This document shows positions 9,975 through 19,200 of a stretch of 64,000 bases of DNA, in pieces. How positions within the stretch are numbered: the stretch's first letter is position 1; each line of letters begins with the position of its first letter. The stretch is from Bradyrhizobium xenonodulans (GTDB taxonomy: Bacteria > Pseudomonadota > Alphaproteobacteria > Rhizobiales > Xanthobacteraceae): assembly GCF_027594865.1 (NCBI RefSeq), contig NZ_CP089391.1:7842501-7906500 (forward strand), read 5' to 3'. The notes beneath the pieces were generated by a model. The model had not been told where the DNA came from. It was given only the letters and a program-made list of their open reading frames with translations, and did no database searches. A program made the position numbers and the translations under genes.

Positions 9975-10000
9975 GTCGTCCGTTCCGTAAGTCTGGATGG

Positions 10001-10603
10001 CTAGAACAGGGTGCGCTGCCGCATCGCGGCCGATAGCGTACCTTCATCGAGATAATCAAGCTCGCCGCCGACCGGCACGCCATGCGCAAGCCGCGTCACC
10101 TTCACATTGGCGTCCTGGAGCAGGTCGGTGATGTAATGCGCCGTGGTCTGACCGTCGACCGTGGCATTCAGCGCCAGGATGATCTCGTGCACCTCGGCCG
10201 CGTGGGCACGCGCGACCAGCGCGTCGATGGTGAGGTCTTGCGGGCCGACGCCGTCGAGCGGCGACAATGTCGCGCCCAGCACATGATAGCGTCCCTGGGT
10301 CGCATTGGCCCGCTCCAGCGCCCAGAGATCGGCAACGTCGGCGACGACGACGATGATCGCTGGATCGCGCTTCGGATCGGTGCAGACCGTGCAGGGATTT
10401 TGCGTGTCGATGTTGCCGCAGGTCTTGCAGACCTGGACCTTGTCGAGCGCGACCTGCAAGGCCGAAGACAGCGGCATCATCAGCGCTTCGCGCTTCTTGA
10501 TCAGGTGCAGCGCCGCGCGCCGCGCCGAGCGCGGACCGAGGCCCGGCAGCCGTGCGAGGAGCTGGACCAGCCGCTCGATTTCGGGACCTGCAACCGCGCC
10601 CAT
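10001..10603 (-). CDS. recR: recombination mediator protein RecR
   Basis: RecR loads RecA onto gapped DNA with RecO/RecF. Seen in the 200-residue product: a helix-hairpin-helix ([11 protein letters not shown], 19-29), a C4 zinc finger (C59, C62, C71, C74) and a Toprim domain (about 82-175). I start at ATG 10603, which gives the standard length and places it two bases from the ybaB stop. Operon order dnaX-ybaB-recR is conserved in many bacteria. Confidence 0.97.
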   Translation of the reverse strand: MGAVAGPEIERLVQLLARLPGLGPRSARRAALHLIKKREALMMPLSSALQVALDKVQVCKTCGNIDTQNPCTVCTDPKRDPAIIVVVADVADLWALERANATQGRYHVLGATLSPLDGVGPQDLTIDALVARAHAAEVHEIILALNATVDGQTTAHYITDLLQDANVKVTRLAHGVPVGGELDYLDEGTLSAAMRQRTLF

Positions 10604-10604
10604 C

Positions 10605-10925
10605 TTACTGGCCGAACAGCCCCGGCGGCAGGCCGAGCCCGCCGGTGAGCGACTGCATCTTCTCCTGCACGGCGGTTTCGGCCTTGCGGCGGGCATCGCC
10701 GAGCGCGGTGACGAGCAGGTCCTCAAGCACCTCGCGCTCTTCGGCCTTCATCAGCGAGGGATCGATTGTGATGCCCTTCACGTCCATCTTCGCGGTCATG
10801 CGCACGACGACGAGGCCGCCGCCGGAGATGCCTTCGACTTCCACATTGGCAAGCGCGTCCTGCATCTCCTGCATCTTGGATTGCAGTTGCGCCGCCTGCT
10901 TCATCATGCCGAGAAAATCAGCCAT
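10605..10925 (-). CDS. YbaB/EbfC family nucleoid-associated protein
   Basis: The 106-residue product begins [19 protein letters not shown] and contains the YbaB core with [12 protein letters not shown]. These dimeric 'tweezer' proteins bind DNA and are almost always encoded between dnaX and recR, as here. The start at 10925 is chosen because earlier in-frame codons encode an arginine/proline-rich non-family stretch overlapping the dnaX 3' region. Confidence 0.95.
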   Translation of the reverse strand: MADFLGMMKQAAQLQSKMQEMQDALANVEVEGISGGGLVVVRMTAKMDVKGITIDPSLMKAEEREVLEDLLVTALGDARRKAETAVQEKMQSLTGGLGLPPGLFGQ

Positions 10926-10956
10926 CGGTGCTCGTCCTTGGAAAGAAAGATAGGCT

Positions 10957-12771
10957 CTAGAGATCGTCGCCTTCGGAACCGTCGGGCGGATCGTCACTGC
11001 CATAGTCAGCGTTAATATTGGACTCCGGCGCCTCGGGAGCAAGCCTGCGGACCTCGACGACCTTCGCGCCGGGGAAACGCGACAGCACCTCCTGTACGCG
11101 CGGATCGGCCTCGGCGGAGCGCGCATGTTCCTGCTTGGCCGCCTGGTTCACCGAGCGCAGCGTCGGCTGGCCCTGCTCGTTGGAGACGATGATGGTCCAG
11201 CGCCGGCCGGTCCACTGCTCGAACTTGCGCGCGAGTTCGGAGATCATGGTCTTGGAGGCGTTCGGCTCGAGCCCGACTTCCAGCCGGCCCTCCTCGAAAC
11301 GCACGAGGCGCATGTCGCCTTCGAGCGCGCCTTTGGTCATGATGTCGCGCTTCTGGCCGGCGAGCGCGACGAGCTGGGTGAAGCTGGTGATGCGCAGCTG
11401 GGGCGGAACAGCTTGCGGGCTGGCTGCGGGCGCCGCCATCTGCGGCCGGGCGCCGCCGCCGAACGAAGACGGCGACGAGGTCGGCATGCGAACCGGCGCT
11501 GCGGACGCCATCGGCGCGGCCGGCGCGCTGCTGCGCGCAGCACTGCCGCCGTTCACGACCGGCGAGCCGCCGCCGCTCTGCTCCAGCATTTTGATCGCTT
11601 CGTCCGGTGTCGGCAGGTCGGCGACATAGGCGATGCGCACCAGCACCATCTCGGCGGCCGCGGCAGGGCGCGTCGCCGCCTGCACCTCGGCGATGCCCTT
11701 GAGCAGCATCTGCCACATCCGTGACAACACGCGCATGGAAATCTTGGACGCGAAGTCTCGCGCGCGCACCCGCTCGGTCTCGCCATAGGCGACATTGTCG
11801 GCGGTGGCCGGCACGATCTTCACGCGGGTGACGAAATTGACGAATTCGGCGAGGTCCGAGAGAACGACGATCGGATCGGCGCCGACGTCATATTGGTCGC
11901 GGAACTCTTTGAAGGCGGCGGCAATGTCGCCGCGCGCCAGCGAGTCGAAGAGATCAATGACGCGGGTGCGGTCGGCGAGGCCCAGCATCTGCCGGACCGC
12001 GTCGGCCTTCACTGTGCCTGCGGCATGCGCGATGGCCTGATCAAGCAGCGACAGAGAGTCGCGCACCGAGCCTTCGGCGGCGCGCGCGATGATGCCGAGC
12101 GCTTCCGGCTCAATCTCGACGTTTTCCTTTGTCGCGATATTGGCGAGGTGCTTCATCAGCACGTCGGCCTCGACGCGGCGCAGGTCGAAACGCTGGCAGC
12201 GCGACAGCACGGTCACCGGAACCTTGCGGATCTCGGTGGTGGCGAACACGAATTTGGCGTGCTCCGGCGGCTCCTCCAGCGTCTTCAGGAAGGCGTTGAA
12301 CGCCGCCGTCGACAGCATGTGGACTTCGTCGATGATGTAGACCTTGTAGCGGGCGCTGGCCGGCGCGTAGCGCACGCTGTCATTGATCTGGCGGACGTCG
12401 TCAACGCCCGTATGCGAGGCGGCGTCCATCTCCAGGATATCCATGTGCCGGCTTTCCATGATCGCCTGGCAATGCACACCGAGGGTCGGCATGTGGATGG
12501 TCGGGCCCTTCACCGAACCGTCCGGCATCTCGTAGTTGAGCGCACGGGCCAAGATGCGCGCGGTGGTGGTCTTGCCGACGCCGCGGACGCCGGTGAGTAT
12601 CCAGGCCTGCGGGATGCGCCCGGTCTCGAACGCATTCGAGACGGTGCGCACCACAGCCTCCTGGCCGATCAGATCGTCGAAAGAGGAGGGGCGGTATTTG
12701 CGCGCCAGCACCCGGTAAGGTGCGTTTCCGGCCTGGCTGTCAGGATTGGGAGGGGCGCCAGCGTCGGTCAT
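10957..12771 (-). CDS. dnaX: DNA polymerase III subunit gamma/tau
   Basis: The clamp-loader ATPase of 604 residues has Walker A GVRGVGKT (61-68), Walker B YIIDEVHML, a sensor-1 SRC region, and a long Pro/Ala-rich linker (about 390-450) before the tau-like C-terminal domain. It starts at ATG 12771; further upstream in-frame sequence runs through the 4.5S RNA gene and is not coding. I saw no obvious A-rich slippery heptamer, so whether a short gamma form is made is unclear. First gene of dnaX-ybaB-recR. Confidence 0.96.
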   Translation of the reverse strand: MTDAGAPPNPDSQAGNAPYRVLARKYRPSSFDDLIGQEAVVRTVSNAFETGRIPQAWILTGVRGVGKTTTARILARALNYEMPDGSVKGPTIHMPTLGVHCQAIMESRHMDILEMDAASHTGVDDVRQINDSVRYAPASARYKVYIIDEVHMLSTAAFNAFLKTLEEPPEHAKFVFATTEIRKVPVTVLSRCQRFDLRRVEADVLMKHLANIATKENVEIEPEALGIIARAAEGSVRDSLSLLDQAIAHAAGTVKADAVRQMLGLADRTRVIDLFDSLARGDIAAAFKEFRDQYDVGADPIVVLSDLAEFVNFVTRVKIVPATADNVAYGETERVRARDFASKISMRVLSRMWQMLLKGIAEVQAATRPAAAAEMVLVRIAYVADLPTPDEAIKMLEQSGGGSPVVNGGSAARSSAPAAPMASAAPVRMPTSSPSSFGGGARPQMAAPAASPQAVPPQLRITSFTQLVALAGQKRDIMTKGALEGDMRLVRFEEGRLEVGLEPNASKTMISELARKFEQWTGRRWTIIVSNEQGQPTLRSVNQAAKQEHARSAEADPRVQEVLSRFPGAKVVEVRRLAPEAPESNINADYGSDDPPDGSEGDDL

Positions 12772-12865
12772 CGGTCGATCCGCAATGAAATGTCTGTTGG
12801 CCGGCTTTTGCGGAAAGGAGCGCGCTGGCGGGAAGCCCGCCGGCGCAATTCGCTCAAAAAACAGG

Positions 12866-12963
12866 TAGGAGACTGACGAGCGACCCGATCCGGACCTCGT
12901 TAGGGCTGCTTCCTTCCGGACCTGACCCGGTTGGCGAGTGGCTCGTCCACCGCCAATCTCCCG
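12866..12963 (-). ncRNA. ffs: signal recognition particle 4.5S RNA
   Basis: On the minus strand the universally conserved SRP helix-8 segment GTCAGGTCCGGAAGGAAGCA is present, flanked by pairing arms (ggacgag near the 5' end with ctcgtc near the 3' end; ggaga with tctcc). A T-run (minus-strand TTTTTT within 12853-12860) follows the 3' end and could be the terminator. The gene lies about 95 bases upstream of dnaX in the same direction, as in other alphaproteobacteria. The ends are approximate. Confidence 0.93.
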
Positions 12964-13145
12964 GTCTCTATTTGGGGCCAACGGGAGCGGAAAGCAAGCG
13001 GGTATCAGCTCGAACGGCTTGATCTTGCCCAGCTTCCGGGCAATTCCTGACTTGCCCAGCCAATAGGCTGTGCTTTCGCAGCCTCGGCCGCCTTGATAAG
13101 AACGCTCGGTGGAACTCCGTCCAACCAGAAAAGCGATTGATCCCA

Positions 13146-14000
13146 ATGGTTACACGTCGTGATGTTGCATCGATTGTCGGACTTGGCGCCATCGGCGCGG
13201 CGGCCGCGGGCGCGCTGGCTTCGCCCGCCGTGGCGCAAGCCGCCGATCCCAACGAATCGACCTTCGCCCGCATCCGCCGGACCAAGAAGATGCGGATCGG
13301 CGCGGTCGGCGGCGGCGCGCCCTATTACATGAAGGATCTGTCCAGCGGACAGTGGAAGGGCTTCTACGTCGACATCGCCAAGGCGCTCGCCGACGACATG
13401 GAGGCCGAGCTCGAGATCACCGAAACCACCTGGGGCAATTCGGTGCTCGACCTGCAGGCCAACAAGATCGACATCTTCTTCGGCCTCAACCCGACCCCGA
13501 AGCGCGCGCTGGTGATCGACTTCTCGGTGCCGGTCTTCAACAACGCCTTTGCCATCCTCTGCAAGAAGGACTTCAAGCCGAAGAGCTGGGCCGAGCTGAA
13601 CTCGCCCGACATCAAGATCGCCGTCGACCAGGGCTCCTCGCACGACCAGGTCGTCAGCCGCCTGACGCCGAAGGCGCAGATCACCCGGCTGAAGACCGCG
13701 GACGATGCCACCGCCGCGCTGCAGACCGGCCGCGTCGACGCGCAATGCCTGATCACCATGCTGTCGCTGACCGTGCTGAAGAAGAACCCCTCGCTCGGCC
13801 AGCTCGTGCTGCCGACCCCGATCTTTGCGACGACGTCCAACGCCGGCTTCCGCCGCGAGACCGACAAGACCTGGCGCGACTACGTCAACACCTGGATCGA
13901 CTTCAACAAGGGCCTCGGCTTCATCCGCAACGCCATCATCACCAACATGGAGCTGGTGGGCGTGACGGAAGCGGACATTCCGCCGGGCGTGTCGCTCTAA
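13146..14000 (+). CDS. polar amino-acid-type ABC transporter substrate-binding protein
   Basis: The 284-residue protein is a family 3 (HisJ/GlnH-like) periplasmic binding protein: GQWKGFYVDIAKALADD, the repeated lobe structure, and ANKIDIFFGLNPTPKRAL. The N-terminus MVTRRDVASIVG followed by a hydrophobic stretch to about residue 33 looks like a twin-arginine signal. I start at ATG 13146; a TTG three codons earlier is possible. A family B repeat separates it from its permease gene. Substrate unknown. Confidence 0.9.
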   Translation: MVTRRDVASIVGLGAIGAAAAGALASPAVAQAADPNESTFARIRRTKKMRIGAVGGGAPYYMKDLSSGQWKGFYVDIAKALADDMEAELEITETTWGNSVLDLQANKIDIFFGLNPTPKRALVIDFSVPVFNNAFAILCKKDFKPKSWAELNSPDIKIAVDQGSSHDQVVSRLTPKAQITRLKTADDATAALQTGRVDAQCLITMLSLTVLKKNPSLGQLVLPTPIFATTSNAGFRRETDKTWRDYVNTWIDFNKGLGFIRNAIITNMELVGVTEADIPPGVSL

Positions 14001-14043
14001 GGTGTAATGAGTTTGGGTCCGGCTGGCGCGGCGCACTTCGCTT

Positions 14044-14174
14044 CTCTCCCTCTCCCGCTTGCGGGAGAGGGTTGGGGTGAGGGTGTCTCCACTGGCAAGA
14101 CCCCCCCAGAGGAAAGAGCCCTCACCCGTGCCGCATCTTCGATGCGACGCGACCTCTCCCGCAAGCGGGAGAGG
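14044..14174. repeat. family B palindromic repeat, copy B1
   Basis: The ends ctccctctcccgcttgcggg and cctctcccgcaagcgggag contain matching self-complementary hairpins around an inner gtgccgcatcttcgatgcgac palindrome. It lies between the binding-protein and permease genes of one transporter operon, the position where REP elements act in malEF of E. coli. Confidence 0.85.
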
Positions 14175-14192
14175 TGAAGCAAGAGAACACGC

Positions 14193-14855
14193 ATGTATCA
14201 GTGGGACTTCGGCATCCTCTGGAGCTATCGCTGGCTCTTTCTCAACGGGCTCGGCGTCACGGTCGGCTTCACCGTGGTGATCGTGGTGCTTGGCCTCGTG
14301 TTCGGCCTGTTCGGGGCGTTCGGCAGCCTGTCGCGCTTCAAGGCGGTGCGCCTCGTCGCCCTCACTTTCATCGAGGCGTTCCGCTGCACGCCGATCCTGG
14401 TGCAGCTGATCTGGTTCTACTACGCGCTGCCGATCCTGGCCGGCGTCGAGATGACGCCGATCACGGCCTCGGCGCTGGCGCTGTCGCTCTATGGTGGCTC
14501 GTTCTATTCCGAGATCATTCGCGGCGGCATCATCTCGATCGACAAGGGCCAGTCCGAAGCCGGCGCCGCGCTCGGCATGACGCCGGGCCAGAGCATGCGG
14601 CGCATCGTGCTGCCGCAGGCGATCAAGCGCATGATTCCGGCGCTGATGAACCAGTCGATCATCCAGTTCAAGAACACCTCGCTGGTCTCGGTGCTGGCGG
14701 TGCCCGATCTCGTCTACCAGAGCCAGGTCGCCGCCCATGACAGCTACCGGCCGCTGGAAACCTACACCGCCGTCGCGGTCGCCTATGCAGCGATCCTGAT
14801 TCCGCTGACTATCCTCGTCCGGCGCGGCGAGAAGCGACTGGCGGTCAGCGAATGA
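14193..14855 (+). CDS. ABC transporter permease, polar amino-acid type
   Basis: A 220-residue HisM/GlnP-type inner-membrane permease with about five transmembrane segments and the cytoplasmic EAA loop ([20 protein letters not shown], about 126-145). [18 protein letters not shown] is typical of the family. Only one permease gene is present, so a homodimer is expected. The stop overlaps the ATPase start by four bases (ATGA at 14852). Confidence 0.93.
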   Translation: MYQWDFGILWSYRWLFLNGLGVTVGFTVVIVVLGLVFGLFGAFGSLSRFKAVRLVALTFIEAFRCTPILVQLIWFYYALPILAGVEMTPITASALALSLYGGSFYSEIIRGGIISIDKGQSEAGAALGMTPGQSMRRIVLPQAIKRMIPALMNQSIIQFKNTSLVSVLAVPDLVYQSQVAAHDSYRPLETYTAVAVAYAAILIPLTILVRRGEKRLAVSE

Positions 14856-15646
14856 GCGAGACGTCCAAAATCGAGATCCGCAGCCTTCGCAAGAGCTTTG
14901 GCAGCAACGAGGTCCTGAAGAACATCAATCTGGACGTCGCCAAGGGCGGCGTGGTCGCGCTGATGGGGCCGTCCGGCTCGGGCAAGTCCACCCTGCTCCG
15001 CTGCATCAACCTGCTGGTCGTGCCCGACGGCGGCAGCGTCCGCGTCGGCGAGACGCGCTTCGCGTTCGGTGACGGCGCAAAACTCCCCGATGTGAAGACA
15101 CTCGCAAGCTTCCGCGCCACCACCGGCATGGTGTTCCAGCACTTTAATCTATTTCCGCACATGACGACGCTCCAGAACGTGATGGAAGGACCCGTCACGG
15201 TGCGGCGCATGGCGAAGGCGGAGGCCGAAAGGCTCGCGCGGGCGCAGCTTGCCAAGGTGGGCCTTGCCGAGAAGGCGGATCAATATCCGGCGACGCTCTC
15301 CGGCGGCCAGAAGCAGCGCGTCGCGATCGCACGCGCGCTTGCGATGGAGCCGGATGTGATGCTGTTCGACGAGGCCACGTCCGCGCTCGATCCCGAGCTT
15401 GTCGGCGAGGTCTTGAACGTGATCCAGCAACTCGCATCGGAGGGCATGACCATGGTGATCGTGACCCACGAGATCGCGTTTGCCCGCGAGGTCGCCGACC
15501 GCCTCATCTTCATGCGCGACGGAATCGTCGTCGAGGAAGGTCCCGCGCGTCAGGTGATCGACAATCCGCAGGAAGCTGCGACGCGCGCCTTCCTCAGCCA
15601 TTTCCACCGCACCGGCGCATTGCCGCCGGCCAACGCAACACCGTGA
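14852..15646 (+). CDS. ABC transporter ATP-binding protein, polar amino-acid type
   Basis: The 264-residue ATPase has Walker [10 protein letters not shown] (39-47), Q-loop FQHFNLFP, signature LSGGQKQR (149-156), Walker B with D173/E174 and the switch H206. It resembles GlnQ/HisP. The start overlaps the permease stop and its own stop overlaps the next start by one base, so binding protein, permease, ATPase and SDR gene form a tight unit. Confidence 0.95.
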   Translation: MSETSKIEIRSLRKSFGSNEVLKNINLDVAKGGVVALMGPSGSGKSTLLRCINLLVVPDGGSVRVGETRFAFGDGAKLPDVKTLASFRATTGMVFQHFNLFPHMTTLQNVMEGPVTVRRMAKAEAERLARAQLAKVGLAEKADQYPATLSGGQKQRVAIARALAMEPDVMLFDEATSALDPELVGEVLNVIQQLASEGMTMVIVTHEIAFAREVADRLIFMRDGIVVEEGPARQVIDNPQEAATRAFLSHFHRTGALPPANATP

Positions 15647-16401
15647 TGCCCGATATCAACCGCGTCTATCTCATCACCGGTGCCGCCAGCGGCATCGGCC
15701 GCGCCACCGCAAAACTTCTCGCGGCGCCGGGCGTTGCCCTGCTGCTGCACACGCGTTCGAACGCAGAAGGTCTCGACGCCACGGCTGCGGAGGCTGAAGC
15801 TCAAGGCGCTGTTGTCGCAAAATGCCTCGGCGATCTCGCCGAGGAGGCAGCCGTCACCGACGCCATCGCGGCTGCGCAACGCGCTTTCAGCCGGCTCGAC
15901 GGATTGATCCTGGTCGGTGGCCACGCCCGCCGCGGCAGCGCCATCGGCACGCCGGCGGATCAATTCCGCCACGCGATGGATGAGTCCGCACTGGCCTTTA
16001 CGCGCCTCACCGAAGCCGCGCTGCCGCTGCTGCGTGCCGGCCGTGATGCAAGGATCGTCGCGGTGTCGTCGTTCGTCGCACACGCGATCCGGCCCGAATT
16101 CGCGCCCTTTGCCGCGACCGCCGCGAGCCGCTCCGCGCTGGAAGCGCTGGTGCGCCTCACTGCGGTCGAACTCGCGACGGACGGCATCAATGTCAACGCA
16201 GTTGCACCCGGCCTCATCCTCAAAGACAAGCCGAGCGAGAGCCGGCTGTCGCCCGAACAGATCGCCGCGACGGAAGCGCTGATCCCGATGCGCCGCCGCG
16301 GGCGGCCGGAGGAAGTGGCCGAGATCATCGCCTTCCTGGCGTCTCCCAAAGCATCCTACGTCACCGGCCAGGTCTGGCACGTCAATGGAGGCCTGACATG
16401 A
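15646..16401 (+). CDS. short-chain dehydrogenase/reductase-like protein lacking YxxxK
   Basis: A Rossmann-fold SDR of 251 residues with the cofactor motif TGAASGIG (11-18), VAVSSFVAH and the late motifs [10 protein letters not shown] and [12 protein letters not shown]. At the position of the catalytic Tyr-x3-Lys it reads T158-A-A-S-R162, and the NNAG motif is replaced by VGGHA (90-94). It may therefore bind a nucleotide but not catalyse the usual reaction, or use other residues. Translationally coupled to the ABC ATPase and followed by a cycloisomerase gene. Confidence 0.85.
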   Translation: MPDINRVYLITGAASGIGRATAKLLAAPGVALLLHTRSNAEGLDATAAEAEAQGAVVAKCLGDLAEEAAVTDAIAAAQRAFSRLDGLILVGGHARRGSAIGTPADQFRHAMDESALAFTRLTEAALPLLRAGRDARIVAVSSFVAHAIRPEFAPFAATAASRSALEALVRLTAVELATDGINVNAVAPGLILKDKPSESRLSPEQIAATEALIPMRRRGRPEEVAEIIAFLASPKASYVTGQVWHVNGGLT

Positions 16402-17525
16402 GCGAAGCGACCATCGAACGTCTCAGGCTGTTCCTGATCGAAAGCCCGATCAAGATGGCGCGCCTCCAGGGCGTCGGCAACGTCAAGGGCACCGTGAAGC
16501 GCGTGCTGATCGAGCTGACGTCAAACGACGGCGTGGTCGGCTGGGGCGAAGCGGCGCCGTGGGAAGTCTTTACCGGAACGCCGGAAGCGGCCTTCTCCGC
16601 GCTCGACATCTATCTGCGCCCCATCGTGCTCGGCAAGCCGGTGCGCCGCATCCGCGCGCTGATGGCGGAGCTCGACCGCGCGCTGGTCGGACATGCCGAG
16701 GCCAAGGTCGCGATCGAGATGGCGCTGCTCGACACCGTCGGCAAATCCTCGGGGCTGTCGGTCGCCGACCTGCTCGGCGGCCGCGTGCGCGACACGATTC
16801 CCCTCTCCTTCTCGATCGCCGATCCCGATTTCGCCGCCGATCTCGAGCGCATGCGAAAAATGGTTCCTGATGGCAACGTCATCTACAAGGTCAAGACCGG
16901 CGTCAAGCCGCATCGCGAGGACCTCGATCATCTCGAGGCGATCCGGAAAGAATTCGGCGACACCGTCGATCTGCGCGTCGACTACAACCAGGCGCTGGCG
17001 CCGTTCGGCGCCATAAAAATCCTGCGCGATATCGAAGAGTTCGCGCCGACCTTCATCGAGCAGCCGGTGCCGCGCAAATTTCTCGACGTGATGGCGCAGC
17101 TCACCGCGGCGCTGGAAACGCCTGTGCTCGCCGACGAAAGCTGCTTCGACCGCCGCGACATGATGGAGGTGGTACGCCGCGAGGCAGCGGATGCCGTCTC
17201 GATCAAGCTGATGAAGGCCGGCGGCCTGTTCGAGGCGCAGGCGATCATGGCGATCGCCGACATCGCCGGCCTGCCCGGCTATGGCGGCACGCTGTGGGAG
17301 GGCGGCATTGGCCTTGCCGCCGGCACGCAATTGATCGCAGCAACGCCGGGCATCTCGCTCGGCTGCGAGTTCTACATGCCGCATCACGTCCTGACCGAGG
17401 ACGTGCTGGAAGAGCGCGTCGCCAATCGTGCCGGTCACGTTGTCGTGCCGGACGGTCCCGGCCTGGGCATCCGCGTCAGCGAAGCCTCGGTCCGCGCCAA
17501 TGCGCGCGTGATCGCGGAGGCGTAG
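16398..17525 (+). CDS. mandelate racemase/muconate lactonizing enzyme family protein
   Basis: An enolase-superfamily member of 375 residues. The MLE-subgroup residues are visible: K164-x-K166 (YKVKTG), metal ligands D195 (DYNQ), E221 (EQP) and D246 (DES), and K270. Their spacing (29, 26, 25, 24) equals that of Pseudomonas muconate lactonizing enzyme. No catA or catC lies nearby; the gene overlaps the SDR gene by four bases and follows a polar amino-acid-type transporter, so a dipeptide epimerase or other acid-sugar reaction is also possible. Confidence 0.88.
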   Translation: MSEATIERLRLFLIESPIKMARLQGVGNVKGTVKRVLIELTSNDGVVGWGEAAPWEVFTGTPEAAFSALDIYLRPIVLGKPVRRIRALMAELDRALVGHAEAKVAIEMALLDTVGKSSGLSVADLLGGRVRDTIPLSFSIADPDFAADLERMRKMVPDGNVIYKVKTGVKPHREDLDHLEAIRKEFGDTVDLRVDYNQALAPFGAIKILRDIEEFAPTFIEQPVPRKFLDVMAQLTAALETPVLADESCFDRRDMMEVVRREAADAVSIKLMKAGGLFEAQAIMAIADIAGLPGYGGTLWEGGIGLAAGTQLIAATPGISLGCEFYMPHHVLTEDVLEERVANRAGHVVVPDGPGLGIRVSEASVRANARVIAEA

Positions 17526-17566
17526 TTTCCGCGTCACTTAGCCACCGATGCTGCCACAAACTCACT

Positions 17567-17724
17567 GTCGTCCCGGGCAAGCGTCAGCGCAGACCCGGGA
17601 CCCATAGCCAAAGGATTGCATTAGGCGAAGACTCGGAGTTGCCGGCTCGCGAAGCACTCCTCCCTGTGGTTATGGGTCCCGAATCGGCGCTCTGCTTTGC
17701 TACGCTTGTCCGGGACGACGACCG
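17567..17724. repeat. palindromic intergenic repeat, family G
   Basis: The outer ends gtcgtcccgggcaagcg and cgcttgtccgggacgac are inverted repeats, with an inner pair gggacccatag / ctatgggtccc-like sequence. It takes up most of the 299-base gap before the HIT gene. Nothing else was recognised in that gap. Confidence 0.75.
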
Positions 17725-17824
17725 TGTATGCAGTTGCAGAGGAGCCCAATCCTTCCCCTCGTTAACTCCCTATCGTATGGTCGTGCCCAACAAGCCCGAC
17801 CCACCGGGCCATCCGGAAACGCAT

Positions 17825-18244
17825 ATGTCTGATCCTGCCTGGTCGCTGCACTCCCGCCTGAAAGAGGACACCATCGACATCGGCGATCTGCCGCTGTCGA
17901 AGGTGCTGGTCATCAAGGACGCGCATTATCCCTGGCTGCTGCTGGTGCCGCGGCGCCCTGACGCGGTCGAGATCATCGATCTCGACGAGGTGCAGCAGGC
18001 GCAGCTGATGACGGAGATCTCCCGCGTCTCGCGCGCGCTGAAGGAGATCACCAAATGCGACAAGCTCAATGTCGCCGCGCTCGGCAATCTCGTGCCGCAG
18101 CTTCACGTCCACATCATCGCGCGCCGCACCGGTGATGCGGCCTGGCCGCGTCCGGTCTGGGGCGTGATGCCGCCGCTGGCGCACGACGCCACTGAAGTTC
18201 AGAATTTCATCAGCGCGCTTCGCCGAAAAATCTGGTTGGGTTGA
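17825..18244 (+). CDS. HIT domain protein
   Basis: The 139-residue protein belongs to the histidine-triad superfamily of nucleotide hydrolases/transferases. The core reads QLHVHIIAR (92-100), i.e. two histidines with Q in place of the first, a common variant in small proteobacterial HIT proteins. An in-frame ATG at 17777 would add 16 residues with no family similarity, so 17825 is preferred. It lies 11 bases before nudC, suggesting joint transcription of two nucleotide-cleaving enzymes. Confidence 0.88.
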   Translation: MSDPAWSLHSRLKEDTIDIGDLPLSKVLVIKDAHYPWLLLVPRRPDAVEIIDLDEVQQAQLMTEISRVSRALKEITKCDKLNVAALGNLVPQLHVHIIARRTGDAAWPRPVWGVMPPLAHDATEVQNFISALRRKIWLG

Positions 18245-18255
18245 AAGAACAAGAC

Positions 18256-19194
18256 ATGTCAGCATTCGACGCGTTTCCGCTGGGACAGCCGGCCTTCGTC
18301 ACCAACGTGCTCGATCGCGCCGCGCATCTGCGCCGCGATGACCAGAAACTGTTCGCGATGGAGCAGAAGCCGTCGTCGCGCGCCTATGTCGTCTACCGCG
18401 ACTCGCTGCTGGTGAAGCGCGAGGGCGACAGGACGCGCGCGCTGCTATCGATCGACGAGGCGCTGAAATGCGGCGCCAATCCCGGCACGGTCTTCCTGGG
18501 CCTGCGCGACGGCGCCGCGGTGTTCGGCATGGGAATGTCGCAGGCGGCGGCCGAAAAGCTCGTCGGCCGCGAGGATTACACCGTCACCGAGCTGCGCGGC
18601 ATGGCGATGCAGGGCGCGATTCCGCCAGACCAGCTATCGGCGATCGCGATGGCGAAGTCGATGGTGGGCTGGCATCAGCGCCACGGCTATTGCGCCAATT
18701 GCGGCACCCGCAGCGCGATGAAGGAAGGCGGCTGGAAGCGCGACTGCCCGAGCTGCAAGGCCGAGCACTTTCCGCGTACCGATCCGGTCGTGATCATGCT
18801 GGTGGCCTCCGGCGACAAATGCCTGCTCGGCCGCCAGAAGCAGTTTCCACCCGGCATGTATTCCTGTCTCGCCGGCTTCGTCGAAGCGGCCGAGACCATC
18901 GAGGACGCGGTCCGCCGCGAGATCCTTGAGGAATCCGGCATAAGCTGCACCGACGTGCAGTATTACATGACGCAGCCCTGGCCCTATCCGTCATCGCTGA
19001 TGATCGGCTGCAGCGCGCGGGCCGTGAGCGAGGATGTCGTCGTCGACCACTTGGAGCTCGAGGACGCACGCTGGTTCACACGCGATGAGGCCGCCAAAAT
19101 GCTGACGCGGACCCATCCGGACGGGCTCGCTGGACCGCATCCCTTCGCCATCGCCCACCATTTGCTCGGCCGCTGGGTGCACGACAAGGGCTGA
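18256..19194 (+). CDS. nudC: NAD+ diphosphatase (NADH pyrophosphatase / RNA decapping)
   Basis: NudC hydrolyses NAD(H) and can remove NAD caps from RNA. In this 312-residue product a C4 zinc ribbon (C146, C149, C164, C167) precedes a Nudix box spanning about 207-229 with core REILEESG, followed by the SQPWPFP-like variant TQPWPYPSSLM. The start at ATG 18256 follows AAAGAACAAGAC, a modest ribosome-binding site. It lies six bases before a PfkB kinase gene. Confidence 0.95.
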   Translation: MSAFDAFPLGQPAFVTNVLDRAAHLRRDDQKLFAMEQKPSSRAYVVYRDSLLVKREGDRTRALLSIDEALKCGANPGTVFLGLRDGAAVFGMGMSQAAAEKLVGREDYTVTELRGMAMQGAIPPDQLSAIAMAKSMVGWHQRHGYCANCGTRSAMKEGGWKRDCPSCKAEHFPRTDPVVIMLVASGDKCLLGRQKQFPPGMYSCLAGFVEAAETIEDAVRREILEESGISCTDVQYYMTQPWPYPSSLMIGCSARAVSEDVVVDHLELEDARWFTRDEAAKMLTRTHPDGLAGPHPFAIAHHLLGRWVHDKG

Positions 19195-19200
19195 CCGCCG

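Noticed and set aside
10957..12771. Programmed frameshift site in dnaX
   Set aside because: No run of A's with a following stem like that of E. coli dnaX was seen, so a gamma form is not claimed.
13005..14738. Long open frame antisense to the ABC binding protein and permease
   Set aside because: Non-family composition and no start context; the plus-strand genes show full motif sets.
17294..17824. Long in-frame extension before the HIT gene
   Set aside because: It covers the end of the cycloisomerase gene and a family G repeat; the HIT domain begins after 17825.
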